Below, in pieces: positions 42,781 to 51,074 of a stretch of 64,000 bases of DNA. The notes below the pieces were generated by a model that saw only the letters and a program-made list of their open reading frames with translations, made no database searches and was not told where the DNA came from. The DNA comes from DASQFI01 sp035633215 (lineage in GTDB: Bacteria; Acidobacteriota; Vicinamibacteria; Vicinamibacterales; SCN-69-37): assembly GCA_035633215.1 (NCBI GenBank), contig DASQFI010000045.1:124001-188000 (forward strand). Reading direction: 5' to 3'. Position numbers and translations under genes: made by a program. Position 1 is the stretch's first letter. Each line of letters begins with the position of its first letter.

Positions 42781-43510
42781 TGGCCGCCTCGACCAGGGGC
42801 GAGACCAAATAGCTGTAGGCCAGGATGGCCAGTGTGATGCGGGGCTGCACCGCGATGAAGACGATGAGCAGGACGAACAGGAACGGGCCCCGCCACGAGA
42901 GACTCCACCCGAAGTTGAGCGTCTTGAAGCTGCGGAACCGGACGGTGCTCACCATCAACACCGCCGGGATGAGCACCACGGCGAGCGCGGCGATACCCTG
43001 CTGATAGCTCGTGAGCGGGTACGGCCAGGCGTACACCGTGGACGCCAGCACGCCCGCGGCCGCCGGCGACGGCATGCCGACCCAGAACCGCTTGTCGAGC
43101 TGCGCGGCCGACTGGATGTTGAAACGCGCCAGCCGCATCGCCGCGGCGCTGACGTAGACGAATCCGGCCGCCCACCCGACCTTCCCCAACTCCGACAGCC
43201 CCCACGCGAACGTCAGGAGTGCCGGCGCGAGTCCGAATGAGATCACATCGGCGAGCGAATCGAGCTCGACGCCGAACGCGCTCGTGGTGTTGGTCATCCG
43301 CGCGATTCGCCCGTCGAGCGAATCGAGCACGAACGCGATGCCGATGAACGGCGCGGCCATCTCGAACTCGCCGCGCATCGCGTAGACGATGCACGCGTAG
43401 CCGCAGAACATGTTGCCGACCGTGAACAGGCTCGGCAGCAAATAGATCCCGCGCCGGTACCGCCGCGGCTGGAAGCCGGCGCCGCGTCCGTGGAGGGGGT
43501 CCGCCGTCAT
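42728..43510 (-). CDS. pssA: CDP-diacylglycerol-serine O-phosphatidyltransferase
   Basis: Makes phosphatidylserine from CDP-DAG and serine in the inner membrane. The 260-residue protein has the CDP-alcohol phosphotransferase motif (DSLDGRIARMTNT..FGVELDSLAD, with the DG..AR..G..D..D pattern) and about seven hydrophobic segments. N-terminal IYLLPSLFTVGNMFCGYACI is typical of type II PssA. It overlaps psd by ATGA, giving a two-step phosphatidylethanolamine operon, and its 3' end overlaps the convergent kinase gene by 53 bp. Confidence 0.94.
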   Translation of the reverse strand: MTADPLHGRGAGFQPRRYRRGIYLLPSLFTVGNMFCGYACIVYAMRGEFEMAAPFIGIAFVLDSLDGRIARMTNTTSAFGVELDSLADVISFGLAPALLTFAWGLSELGKVGWAAGFVYVSAAAMRLARFNIQSAAQLDKRFWVGMPSPAAAGVLASTVYAWPYPLTSYQQGIAALAVVLIPAVLMVSTVRFRSFKTLNFGWSLSWRGPFLFVLLIVFIAVQPRITLAILAYSYLVSPLVEAAITRSRGPRVEAPPATSP

Positions 43511-44142
43511 GCAGGGTCAGACGCCAGTCTAGCGATGATCGTCTCGCCGGCGCGAACCGGCTGGCCTTGCGAAACCGTAAGTTGCGCGGTCGGCGGCACG
43601 AACACGTCCATGCGCGACCCGAATTTCATGAGTCCAATCCGGGCGCCGGCGTCGAGCTGCTGCCCGGCCGAAACCCGGCACACGACCCGCCGCGCAAGCA
43701 CACCGACGACCTGGCGCGTGACCACCACCGTCCCATCATGGTCCAACCAGATTTCCGAATGTTCGTTCCTGTGGGCGTCGGGCCGATAGGCCGGGACGGC
43801 CGATCCGGGGACGTACTCCACGCGCGTGACGCGCCCGGGCACTGGCGTGCGGTTGATGTGGACGTCGAAGAGCGAAAGGAAGATCGTGATTTGCAGCCAG
43901 CGGCCGGGCGGCGCTTCCTCCGGCCGGGCGGGGCCGGCGTACGTCACGCGTCCATCGGCGGGCGCGAGCACGATGAGGCGATCGCGCGGGACCGAACGAT
44001 CGGGATCGCGAAAGAAGAGCATGACGGCGATCGGCAGTACGAGGAGCGCGATCGCGACAGGAACAGGCGCGAAGAAGGTCGCGACAATCGCGGGCAGCGC
44101 GGCGATCGCGACGAACGGAAACCCGGCCGGGTCGATTCGCAC
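43507..44142 (-). CDS. psd: Phosphatidylserine decarboxylase proenzyme
   Basis: Decarboxylates phosphatidylserine to phosphatidylethanolamine. The 211 residues match the short PSD type. Two N-terminal hydrophobic stretches are followed by LAPADGRVTYAG, FLSLFDVHINRTPVPGRV, NEHSEIW and IGLMKFGSRMDVFVP. The Gly-Ser of FGSRM is the self-cleavage site that creates the pyruvoyl group. The GTG start (RIDPAGFPF) is used. It precedes pssA in the transcript. Confidence 0.94.
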   Translation of the reverse strand: MRIDPAGFPFVAIAALPAIVATFFAPVPVAIALLVLPIAVMLFFRDPDRSVPRDRLIVLAPADGRVTYAGPARPEEAPPGRWLQITIFLSLFDVHINRTPVPGRVTRVEYVPGSAVPAYRPDAHRNEHSEIWLDHDGTVVVTRQVVGVLARRVVCRVSAGQQLDAGARIGLMKFGSRMDVFVPPTAQLTVSQGQPVRAGETIIARLASDPA

Positions 44143-44156
44143 AGAGCGTGGGTAAG

Positions 44157-44289
44157 GGGGTCAGGTCTTGGATTGTCAGTTTTCAAGTGCCGGCGCTCGA
44201 AAGACAGATCAGTTTCGTCGGCGACACACAATCTCGTTACGCGGAGACACACTCCGTCCCGAGAATCTGATAATCCAAGACCTGACCCC
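44157..44289. repeat. 133-bp palindromic element with 23-bp inverted ends (REP/REPIN-like)
   Basis: GGGGTCAGGTCTTGGATTGT (from 44157, arm to 44179) and its near-perfect complement, ending AAGACCTGACCCC (44267-44289), differ by one base over 23 bp. The interior has weaker symmetry (GGAGACACACTCC). GGGGTCAGGTCTTG-type ends are familiar from repeats associated with Y1 (RAYT/IS200-like) transposases, none of which is in this window. The element fills the gap between the DUF465-like gene and psd. Confidence 0.75.
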
Positions 44290-44304
44290 AACTACTGCGT
44301 CGAG

Positions 44305-44565
44305 CTACTGCTGCGTCAGCGGCAGCGCCTGGTTCGGCAGGTGCCCGCGCAGGATCGCTTCGATGCGGTCCTTCAGAGCCAGTTTCTTCTTTTTCAATGA
44401 TATCTCTTCGTAGCGTTGCTGGTCGGTGGGGTAATTGAGGCTGGATAACTGGCGGATTCTTTCGTCGAGGGCCTGGTGCTCCTGAACCAACTGTCGGAAT
44501 CCATCGTCGGTCCGGAGCAGCGTGTCTTTCACCGGATTTCTTACGGGGAGCTGCGCGTCTGTCAT
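44305..44565 (-). CDS. YdcH/DUF465-like small coiled-coil protein
   Basis: The 86-residue protein is mostly helical: FRQLVQEHQALDERIRQLSSLNYPTDQQRYEEISLKKKKLALKDRIEAIL. The H..LD..I..L pattern and the KKKKLALKDRIE ending are the DUF465/YdcH signature. Members are small soluble proteins of unknown role. No cysteine or catalytic residue is evident. It precedes the REP-like element. Confidence 0.85.
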   Translation of the reverse strand: MTDAQLPVRNPVKDTLLRTDDGFRQLVQEHQALDERIRQLSSLNYPTDQQRYEEISLKKKKLALKDRIEAILRGHLPNQALPLTQQ

Positions 44566-44644
44566 GCCTCCGCCCTCCTTCGTTCCATCATGTTGTGTCC
44601 GCGCACCCTACCACAGGCTCGGAAAGCCGGCAAGCGTTGACACG

Positions 44645-45853
44645 CTACGGCGCGAAACTTGCGAGATCGCGATGCCAGAGTATGAGCGCGTCCTCGCGCG
44701 GATCCTGGTAGTAGTCGCGGCGAACGCCCTCGACGCGGAACCCAAGCCCCTCGTACAGGAGCCGCGCCGCCTGATTCGACTGGCGCACTTCGAGCGTCGC
44801 GCTTTGCGCGCCTGCCGCGCGCGCATCGAGAATCACGAAGTACAGCAGCCGGCGCGCCAGTCCGCGACGGCGCAGCGACTCCTCCACCGCGAGACTGTTG
44901 ATGTGAAGCTCGTCGAAGACTTTCCAGCACGCGCAGTACGCGACCACCGTCCCCGCCGTGTCCCGCATGACGTACAACCGCGCCACGTCCGTGTTCTCGA
45001 GCTCCCACTTGATGGCGTCCTTGCCCCACGGATTGGTGAACGCGCGCCGCTGGAGCGCCTCGACCGCGGTGAGGTCGGCCGTCTCGGCCACCGCGATGCG
45101 CCACGGGCCGGCGGAACGATCGCCCGCGCCGTCGGACCGTACCCCGGCGGCACGGTCGCGCGCGAGCTCGGCGTCGGGACGCCGGAGGTAGATTGGCCGC
45201 AGCGCGTGCGGGCGCAGGGCCGATGCAACGCGCCGGGTCGCGATGCGGGCCGCCGCCTCGGCGATCGGCTGAGGCACGCCGGCGATGCGGACGCCGGGCA
45301 ACGTGCGCCGGAAGATCTCGGCGGACGCCTGGGCGCCGTTGCCGACGAGCGTCATCTGCTCGGGCGGCGCGAGCGCGGCCAGGGCCGATGCGCTTTCCTC
45401 AGGCTTCCCCACTCGCGGCTCGATCAGGACTCGACAGTCCTCGATCGTCGTCGCGTCCGACGCGTCGAACGCCGCGATGAAGATGTCGCCGCGCTGGCCG
45501 TCGAGGCACGGGACGATGATCGGCGGCGCCGCGCCGGCCGCGGTGAGCCACGCGGCCGCGATCGCCTCGAGCGTCGGCACGCCGACCACGCGCCGTTCCG
45601 CCGCGAGCGCCAGGCCCTGAATCGCCGCGACGCCAACGCGCAGACCGGTGAACGATCCGGGACCGGTGACGACCGCGAAGGCGTCGACGTCGTCGAGCCG
45701 GCGGCCGTGCGTGGTGAGCCAGTCGAGCAGTTCGTTGGGCAGGCGCTCGCCGTGCGTGCGCGTGTCGTCGCCGTCGCGCGCGACGCAGACATCGCCGTCG
45801 CAGAGCGCGACACTGCCGCGTCTGGTCGCTGTTTCGAGCGCCAGGATCACCAT
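44645..45853 (-). CDS. TsaB-RimI fusion protein
   Basis: Residues 1 to about 230 are TsaB, the scaffold for t6A37 tRNA modification: ILALETATRRGSVAL, LPNELLDWL, AVVTGPGSFTGLRVGVAAIQGLALA. After a linker, residues about 250-402 are a GNAT acetyltransferase of the RimI type: AVEALQRRAFTNPWGKDAIKWEL, ELHINSLAVEESLRRRGLARRLL (acetyl-CoA loop R..G.A), LEVRQSNQAARLLYEGLGF and YYQDPREDALIL. tsaB and rimI are often neighbours; here they are one frame. It is divergent from mutS, with 23 bp between. Confidence 0.93.
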   Translation of the reverse strand: MVILALETATRRGSVALCDGDVCVARDGDDTRTHGERLPNELLDWLTTHGRRLDDVDAFAVVTGPGSFTGLRVGVAAIQGLALAAERRVVGVPTLEAIAAAWLTAAGAAPPIIVPCLDGQRGDIFIAAFDASDATTIEDCRVLIEPRVGKPEESASALAALAPPEQMTLVGNGAQASAEIFRRTLPGVRIAGVPQPIAEAAARIATRRVASALRPHALRPIYLRRPDAELARDRAAGVRSDGAGDRSAGPWRIAVAETADLTAVEALQRRAFTNPWGKDAIKWELENTDVARLYVMRDTAGTVVAYCACWKVFDELHINSLAVEESLRRRGLARRLLYFVILDARAAGAQSATLEVRQSNQAARLLYEGLGFRVEGVRRDYYQDPREDALILWHRDLASFAP

Positions 45854-45862
45854 GGGCGCAAT

Positions 45863-45870
45863 GTTATACT
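45863..45870. promoter_or_regulatory. Shared divergent -10 element GTTATACT, tsaB-rimI and mutS
   Basis: Plus-strand TATACT (45865-45870) lies 6 nt before the mutS TTG. Minus-strand TATAAC (45868-45863) lies 9 nt before the tsaB-rimI ATG. With only 23 bp between the genes, both transcripts would begin at or within a few nucleotides of the start codons. Confidence 0.5.
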
Positions 45871-45876
45871 CCGACG

Positions 45877-48546
45877 TTGTTCACCCCTTCCGAGTCCCAC
45901 GCCGCGTCATTGCAGTCGGCCACGCCGGCCATGCGGCAATACCTCGAAGTCAAGCGCCAGCATCGCGACGCGATCGTGTTCTTTCGCATGGGCGATTTCT
46001 TCGAGATGTTCTACGAGGACGCGCTGACGGCCGCGCGCGCGCTCGAGCTCACGCTCACGTCGCGCGCCAAGGACATGGCCGGCGAGGCGATTCCGATGTG
46101 CGGCGTGCCGCACCACGCCCTCGATACGTACCTGACCCGCCTGATTCGTCAGGGCTACCGCGTCGCAATTTGTGATCAGGTCGAGGACCCCCGCAAGGCC
46201 AAGGGGATCGTCAAGCGCGAAGTCACGCGGGTCGTCTCGCCCGGCACCTTCACGGATCAGTCGTATCTCGACGCGCGCGACGCGGCCTGGCTCGCGGCCA
46301 TTGCCGACGGCGCGGGCGCATCCGGCTATGGGCTCGCGGTGGTCGACGTGTCGACCGGTCAGTTCATTGCCGCGGAATTCCACGGCGCAGGCGGTCTCGC
46401 GGCGTTGGGCGCCGAAATCTCCCTCTTGCGTCCGCGCGAGATTCTTGCCGCCGACACCCTCGACGTCTCCGCGTTCCTGGCCGCGTACGGAACGGAGCCG
46501 CCGCGCGTGACGCGGGTCGAGCCGCACACATTCGAGCGATCGCATGCGACGGCCTCGCTCTGCGAACAACTGCGCACGGTCTCACTCGCGGGCTTTGGCC
46601 TCGAGGGCGCGCCAGCGGCCGTGTCGGCGGCCGGCGCCATCGTCTCGTACCTGCGCGACACGCAGCGCGGCTCGCTGAGCCACGTTCGGGACATCTCGCT
46701 CCGCGTCGCCGCCGATGCGATGCTGATCGACCCGGTCACCCTGCGGCACCTCAACGTCGTCGAAGGTGTCGCGGGCGGACGTTCCGGCACGCTCCTCGAG
46801 GTCGTGGATCGATCGATCACCGCGATGGGCGGCCGGCTGATGCGGCAGTGGCTGATGCGGCCGCTCGTCGCGCTCGCCCGCATTCAGGATCGCGTGGACG
46901 CGGTCGAGGACTTCGCCTTCCGGACCACGGACCGCGCCAAGATCCGTGAGGTGCTGAAGAGCATCCACGACATGGAACGGTTGATGGCGAGGATCTCGCT
47001 GGGCACGGCCAGCCCTCGCGATCTCGTCTCGCTCGGTCAGTCGCTGGCGGTGCTGCCCCGTCTGCGGCTGCTCGCCAGCGAGATGCAGGCGCCGCTGGTC
47101 CGCAGCCTCACGGCCGAGGTCGATGACTGCGCCGACGTCCGCTCGGCCATCGACACCACGCTCGTCGACGATCCCCCTGCGACGGCGCGCGACGGCGGCG
47201 TCATTCGAGACGGCGTCGACGATGAGCTCGACGGCCTGCGGCGGATCAGCCGCGGCGGAAAGGCGTCCATCGCGGCGATGGAGGACGCCGAGCGCGCGCG
47301 AACCGGCATCGGCTCGCTGAAGATTCGGTTCAACCGCGTCTTCGGGTACTACATCGAAATCTCGAAGTCGAACCTCGGCGCCGTGCCGCTCGACTACGTC
47401 CGCAAGCAGACGATTGCCGGCGGCGAGCGCTTCATCACCCCGGCGCTCAAGGAGTACGAGGACAAAGTCCTGGGCGCCGACGAGCGGATCACGACCCGCG
47501 AGCTCGAGCTGTTCGAGGCCCTGCGCGACCGAGTGGCGGCCGAGGCGCCGCGCGTGCTCGACAGCGCGAGGGCGGTTGCCGCGCTCGACGTGCTGGCCGC
47601 GTTTGCCGACACGGCCGCGGCGTATAACTTCACGAAGCCACAGGTGCACGACGGCGACGAGTTCCAGGCCTCGGACGCCCGCCATCCCGTCGTCGAACGG
47701 CACGTCACCGACGCGTTCGTACCGAACGACGTGCAGCTCGACGCCCGGGCTCGCCAGCTCGTTATCCTGACCGGCCCGAACATGGGCGGCAAATCGACCT
47801 ACCTGCGGCAGGTCGCGCTGCTGGCGGTGCTCGCGCAGTCCGGCTCGTTCGTTCCGGCGCGGCACGCCAAGCTCGCGATCGTCGATCGCATCTTCGCGCG
47901 CGTGGGCGCCTCGGACAACATCGCGCGCGGCCAGTCGACGTTCATGGTCGAGATGCAGGAGACCGCGACGATTCTTCACACGGCGACCGACCGCAGCCTC
48001 GTCATCCTCGACGAGATCGGCCGCGGGACGGCGACGTTCGACGGCCTGAGCCTGGCGTGGGCGGTGGCCGAACACCTGGCGTCGAACAGCCGCGCCCGCC
48101 CCAAGACGATTTTCGCGACGCACTACCACGAGCTCACGGATCTGGCCGATGCCCTGACGGGCGTCGTCAACGCGCACGTGACCGCGCGCGAGTATCGCGA
48201 CGAGATCGTGTTTCTCCACAAGATTGTGGAGGGCCGGTCGGATCGCAGTTACGGCATCCAGGTCGCGCGGCTGGCCGGACTGCCGGCCGCGGTCGTCCGC
48301 CGCGCCGCCGAGATCCTGTCCGAGCTGGAACAGGACGAGCTGCGCCGCGGCGGCCGGCCCAGCCTCAGCGGCACCTCCGCCGCCGATCAGCGCCAGCTCG
48401 GACTGTTTCAGGCCCCCGAACTTTTTCAAACGATCGTCGAGCCGCATCCCGTCGTCGCGCAGCTTCGCGAGACCGACGTCGATCGGCTCACGCCACTCGA
48501 GGCGCTCAACCTGCTCGCCCGCCTCAAGCGCGAGGCGGAGACGTGA
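45877..48546 (+). CDS. mutS: DNA mismatch repair protein MutS
   Basis: Recognises mispairs and starts mismatch repair. The 889 residues have the mismatch-binding domain with FFRMGDFFEMFYEDA (Phe-x-Glu), the connector and lever domains, and the ATPase with LTGPNMGGKSTYLRQVALL (Walker A), FMVEMQETATIL, VILDEIGRGTATFDGLSLAW (Walker B) and FATHYHELTDL. A TTG at 45877 (FTPSESHAAS) is taken as the start; an ATG at 45931 (RQYLEVKRQ) would be 18 codons shorter. No Shine-Dalgarno site is seen, in line with a leaderless message. Confidence 0.96.
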   Translation: MFTPSESHAASLQSATPAMRQYLEVKRQHRDAIVFFRMGDFFEMFYEDALTAARALELTLTSRAKDMAGEAIPMCGVPHHALDTYLTRLIRQGYRVAICDQVEDPRKAKGIVKREVTRVVSPGTFTDQSYLDARDAAWLAAIADGAGASGYGLAVVDVSTGQFIAAEFHGAGGLAALGAEISLLRPREILAADTLDVSAFLAAYGTEPPRVTRVEPHTFERSHATASLCEQLRTVSLAGFGLEGAPAAVSAAGAIVSYLRDTQRGSLSHVRDISLRVAADAMLIDPVTLRHLNVVEGVAGGRSGTLLEVVDRSITAMGGRLMRQWLMRPLVALARIQDRVDAVEDFAFRTTDRAKIREVLKSIHDMERLMARISLGTASPRDLVSLGQSLAVLPRLRLLASEMQAPLVRSLTAEVDDCADVRSAIDTTLVDDPPATARDGGVIRDGVDDELDGLRRISRGGKASIAAMEDAERARTGIGSLKIRFNRVFGYYIEISKSNLGAVPLDYVRKQTIAGGERFITPALKEYEDKVLGADERITTRELELFEALRDRVAAEAPRVLDSARAVAALDVLAAFADTAAAYNFTKPQVHDGDEFQASDARHPVVERHVTDAFVPNDVQLDARARQLVILTGPNMGGKSTYLRQVALLAVLAQSGSFVPARHAKLAIVDRIFARVGASDNIARGQSTFMVEMQETATILHTATDRSLVILDEIGRGTATFDGLSLAWAVAEHLASNSRARPKTIFATHYHELTDLADALTGVVNAHVTAREYRDEIVFLHKIVEGRSDRSYGIQVARLAGLPAAVVRRAAEILSELEQDELRRGGRPSLSGTSAADQRQLGLFQAPELFQTIVEPHPVVAQLRETDVDRLTPLEALNLLARLKREAET

Positions 48547-49007
48547 AGTGGCCGGTGGTGTGCGCCGCCGCGGTACTCGCGGCCGGGTGTGCCGGGGTGC
48601 CCGCCGCATCCCGCAACCTGCTCACGGTCGCGCTCATCAACGCCCCCACCAATCTGGATCCGGCCGTCGGCCTGGATGAGGCCTCGCAGAAGCTTCATCA
48701 ACTGCTCTACTGCTCGCTGCTGAAGATCGATCCGTCGCTCCGCGTGGTGCCCGACCTTGCGGTCCGCTTCGAGACCGCCGATCACCGCTCGTACGTGGCG
48801 GAGATCCCTCCCGGCGTCCGGTTCCACGACGGCCGGGAAATGACGTCGGCCGATGTCGCGTTCACGTTCCGGCGCTTTCTCGATCCGGCCTTCGTGTCGG
48901 CGAGGAAAGGCGCCTATCGAGCGCTCGAGGCGGTGGAGGTCGTCGATCGACGCACGGTCGCGTTCCGGCTGCGCGAGCCGTCCGCGTCCTTCCCGATCAA
49001 GAGGTGA
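48543..49007 (+). pseudogene. Truncated extracellular solute-binding protein (family 5)
   Basis: A GTG overlapping the mutS stop opens a 154-residue frame with a lipoprotein signal (VVCAAAVLAAGC) and the start of a peptide/nickel-type binding protein: VALINAPTNLDPAVGLDEAS, LLYCSLLKIDPSLRVVPDLA, GVRFHDGREMTSADVAFTFRRFLDP and FRLREPSASF. Family members are about 500-550 aa, so roughly the last 350 residues are absent. The frame ends at TGA 28 bp before the next gene. It is best read as a deletion relic. Confidence 0.8.
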
Positions 49008-49022
49008 CGTCGCGTCTCTTCC

Positions 49023-49028
49023 TATAAT
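49023..49028 (+). promoter_or_regulatory. Consensus TATAAT -10 box before the deoxyhypusine synthase-like gene
   Basis: A perfect TATAAT ends 6 nt before the ATG at 49035, so transcription should begin at about the start codon. No good -35 hexamer is at 17 bp. The absence of a Shine-Dalgarno site supports leaderless translation. Confidence 0.55.
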
Positions 49029-49034
49029 GCTTTG

Positions 49035-50108
49035 ATGGCTCGTCGAAAATCGCGCTTCCTGCGCAAGCCCGTCGAACCGTTCAGCGTGGCGGCCGACCTC
49101 TCGGCCGACCAGGTCCTCGCGCGCATGGAGCGCGTGTCGTTCCAGGGGCGGAACCTGGGGATCGCGCGTCGCATCTGGGAAAAGATGCTCGCGAGCGACG
49201 CGACCATCTTCCTCGGCACGGCCGGGGCCCTGTCGGCCGGCGGCATGCGCCTCATCCTCGCCCATCTCATCGAGCATCGGTACATCGACTGTCTGGTCTC
49301 GACAGGTGCCAATCTGTATCACGACCTGCACGAGACGCGAGGCCGGCGTCATTTCATCGGCTCGCCGCACCTCGACGATGCGGCGCTCGCGGCCGAGCGG
49401 ATCGATCGTGTGTACGACACGCTCGCGAGCGAAGACGAGTTCAGCAAGAACGACGAGTGGATCGCGGCCTTCGCCTTGAAGCTCGAACGCCGGCCCTACA
49501 CGAGCCGTGAGGTCTTGTACAAGCTCGGCGAGCATCTCTGGAACGAAACCGGCAACAACGGCATCCTGACGGCGGCTTACCGTGCGAAGGTGCCGATCTT
49601 CTGCCCGGCGATCGCCGACTCGTCGATCGGCATGGGCTTGTCGCAGGCCCGCCACCGCGATCAGACCGCCGGGATGGTGGACGTGATCGGCGACATCATC
49701 GAGTCGGCCAACGTGGTGATTCGCCGTCCGTCGACGGCGACGATCGTGTTGGGGGGCGGCACCCCCAAGAACTTCATCAACCAGGCGAGCGTCCAGGCGG
49801 AGTTCTACGACGACCGCGTCGGCGGCCACAAGTACGCGATCCAGATCGTGACCGACGTGCCGCACTTCGGCGGCGCCAGCGGATCGAGCCTCGAAGAGGC
49901 GCAGAGCTGGGGCAAGCTCTCGATCGAGTCCGAGAAGGTCACCGTCCAGGCCGACGTCACCATCGCCCTGCCCATCCTTGTCTCGGCGCTCGAGAGCACC
50001 GCGCGCGAGGCGGCCGACAAGCGCAAGCGGCCGGAGTTCGACCCGTCCGGCCGCGTGCTCGCCATGAACGGCCAGCCGCTGGCCGACAACCGCTATCAGG
50101 AGCCGTGA
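49035..50108 (+). CDS. Deoxyhypusine synthase-like protein (possible homospermidine synthase)
   Basis: The 357-residue protein has the DHS fold: FLGTAGALSAGGMRLILAHLIEH, CLVSTGANLYHDLHE, NNGILTAAYRAKVPIFCPAIADSSIG, and VIRRPSTATIVLGGGTPKNFINQ, whose Lys corresponds to the residue that forms the enzyme-imine intermediate. Bacteria lack eIF5A, so members of this family are thought to act on free polyamines, for example as homospermidine synthases. The adjacent ureohydrolase, joined by TGATG, would supply putrescine from agmatine. Confidence 0.88.
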   Translation: MARRKSRFLRKPVEPFSVAADLSADQVLARMERVSFQGRNLGIARRIWEKMLASDATIFLGTAGALSAGGMRLILAHLIEHRYIDCLVSTGANLYHDLHETRGRRHFIGSPHLDDAALAAERIDRVYDTLASEDEFSKNDEWIAAFALKLERRPYTSREVLYKLGEHLWNETGNNGILTAAYRAKVPIFCPAIADSSIGMGLSQARHRDQTAGMVDVIGDIIESANVVIRRPSTATIVLGGGTPKNFINQASVQAEFYDDRVGGHKYAIQIVTDVPHFGGASGSSLEEAQSWGKLSIESEKVTVQADVTIALPILVSALESTAREAADKRKRPEFDPSGRVLAMNGQPLADNRYQEP

Positions 50109-51010
50109 TGCCGCCGCCGATCGACTACGAACGTACCGATCCGTATCAGTTCGGGGGCGTGCTGCCGTCGCCGCCGACGTTTGACGACGCGGCGGCGGTC
50201 ATCCTGCCCGTGCCGTTCGATCGCACGACGTCGTACGTGTCCGGCACGAGGCACGGCCCGCGCGAGCTCCTGCTGGCGTCCGCCCAGGTCGAGTTGTGGG
50301 ACGAAGAGATCGGCACCGACGTCCACGACCGGGGCCTGTTCACGCTGCCCGAACTCGATCTGTCGTCGTGCACGCTCGAGGCGGCGATGGCGACGCTGCA
50401 GCGCGTCACGGGCGAGATTCTCGACCGCGGCAAGTTTCTCGTCACGCTCGGCGGCGAGCATTCGATCACGTCGCCCATCGTCGCGGCTGGCTCGGCCCGG
50501 CACAAGGGGCTCAGCGTGCTCCAGATCGACGCGCACGCCGACTTGCGCGATTCCTATCTCTCGCAGAAGCACTCGCACGCCTGCGCGATGCGACGCACGC
50601 TCGACTACGCGCCGATGGTGCAGGTCGGGATCCGCAACATCTCCGAGGAGGAAGTCCGTGCGCTTCCCTCCCTCGCGACGACGATCTTCTACGACTGGAA
50701 CATGCGCGACGACCAGAACTGGATCGAGCGCGCCGTCTCCGCATTGTCCGAGACGGTGTACATCACCATCGATCTGGATGGCCTCGACCCGGCGACGATG
50801 CCGGCGGTCGGCACCCCCGAGCCCGGCGGGTTGTCATGGCGGGAACTGACGGTGCTCCTCAAACGCACCTTTGAACGCAAGACCGTCGTCGCCTGCGACG
50901 TCGTGGAACTCTGCCCGGTGCCCGGCCTCGTAGCGCCGAATTTCATCGCCGCCAGGCTGGTCTACAAGCTGTTGAGCTATCGGTTCGGGTTGAAGCGGGC
51001 GGCCAAGTAA
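50108..51010 (+). CDS. speB: Agmatinase-type ureohydrolase
   Basis: The 300-residue protein contains all arginase/agmatinase manganese ligands: VTLGGEHSIT (His), LQIDAHADLRDSY (Asp-His-Asp) and ITIDLDGLDPATMPAVGTPEPGG (Asp-Asp). PVPFDRTTSYVSGTRHGPREL is typical of the agmatinase branch. It probably hydrolyses agmatine to putrescine and urea; arginase or guanidinobutyrase cannot be excluded. The ATG overlaps the stop of the polyamine-related gene upstream, suggesting a two-gene polyamine operon ended by a strong hairpin. Confidence 0.88.
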   Translation: MPPPIDYERTDPYQFGGVLPSPPTFDDAAAVILPVPFDRTTSYVSGTRHGPRELLLASAQVELWDEEIGTDVHDRGLFTLPELDLSSCTLEAAMATLQRVTGEILDRGKFLVTLGGEHSITSPIVAAGSARHKGLSVLQIDAHADLRDSYLSQKHSHACAMRRTLDYAPMVQVGIRNISEEEVRALPSLATTIFYDWNMRDDQNWIERAVSALSETVYITIDLDGLDPATMPAVGTPEPGGLSWRELTVLLKRTFERKTVVACDVVELCPVPGLVAPNFIAARLVYKLLSYRFGLKRAAK

Positions 51011-51021
51011 CGGGCGGGGAA

Positions 51022-51074
51022 AGACCTCGGGTTTCTTTTCTTGAAAACCAGAGCAGAAAAGAAACCCGAGGTCT
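51022..51074. terminator. 19-bp perfect hairpin, bidirectional terminator
   Basis: AGACCTCGGGTTTCTTTTC (51022-51040) pairs exactly with 51056-51074 across a 15-nt loop. It lies between the convergent speB and YfgM-like genes, and its right arm overlaps the end of the YfgM-like frame. TTTCTTTTC within the stem gives a T-rich run in either direction, so it can serve both genes. Confidence 0.8.
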
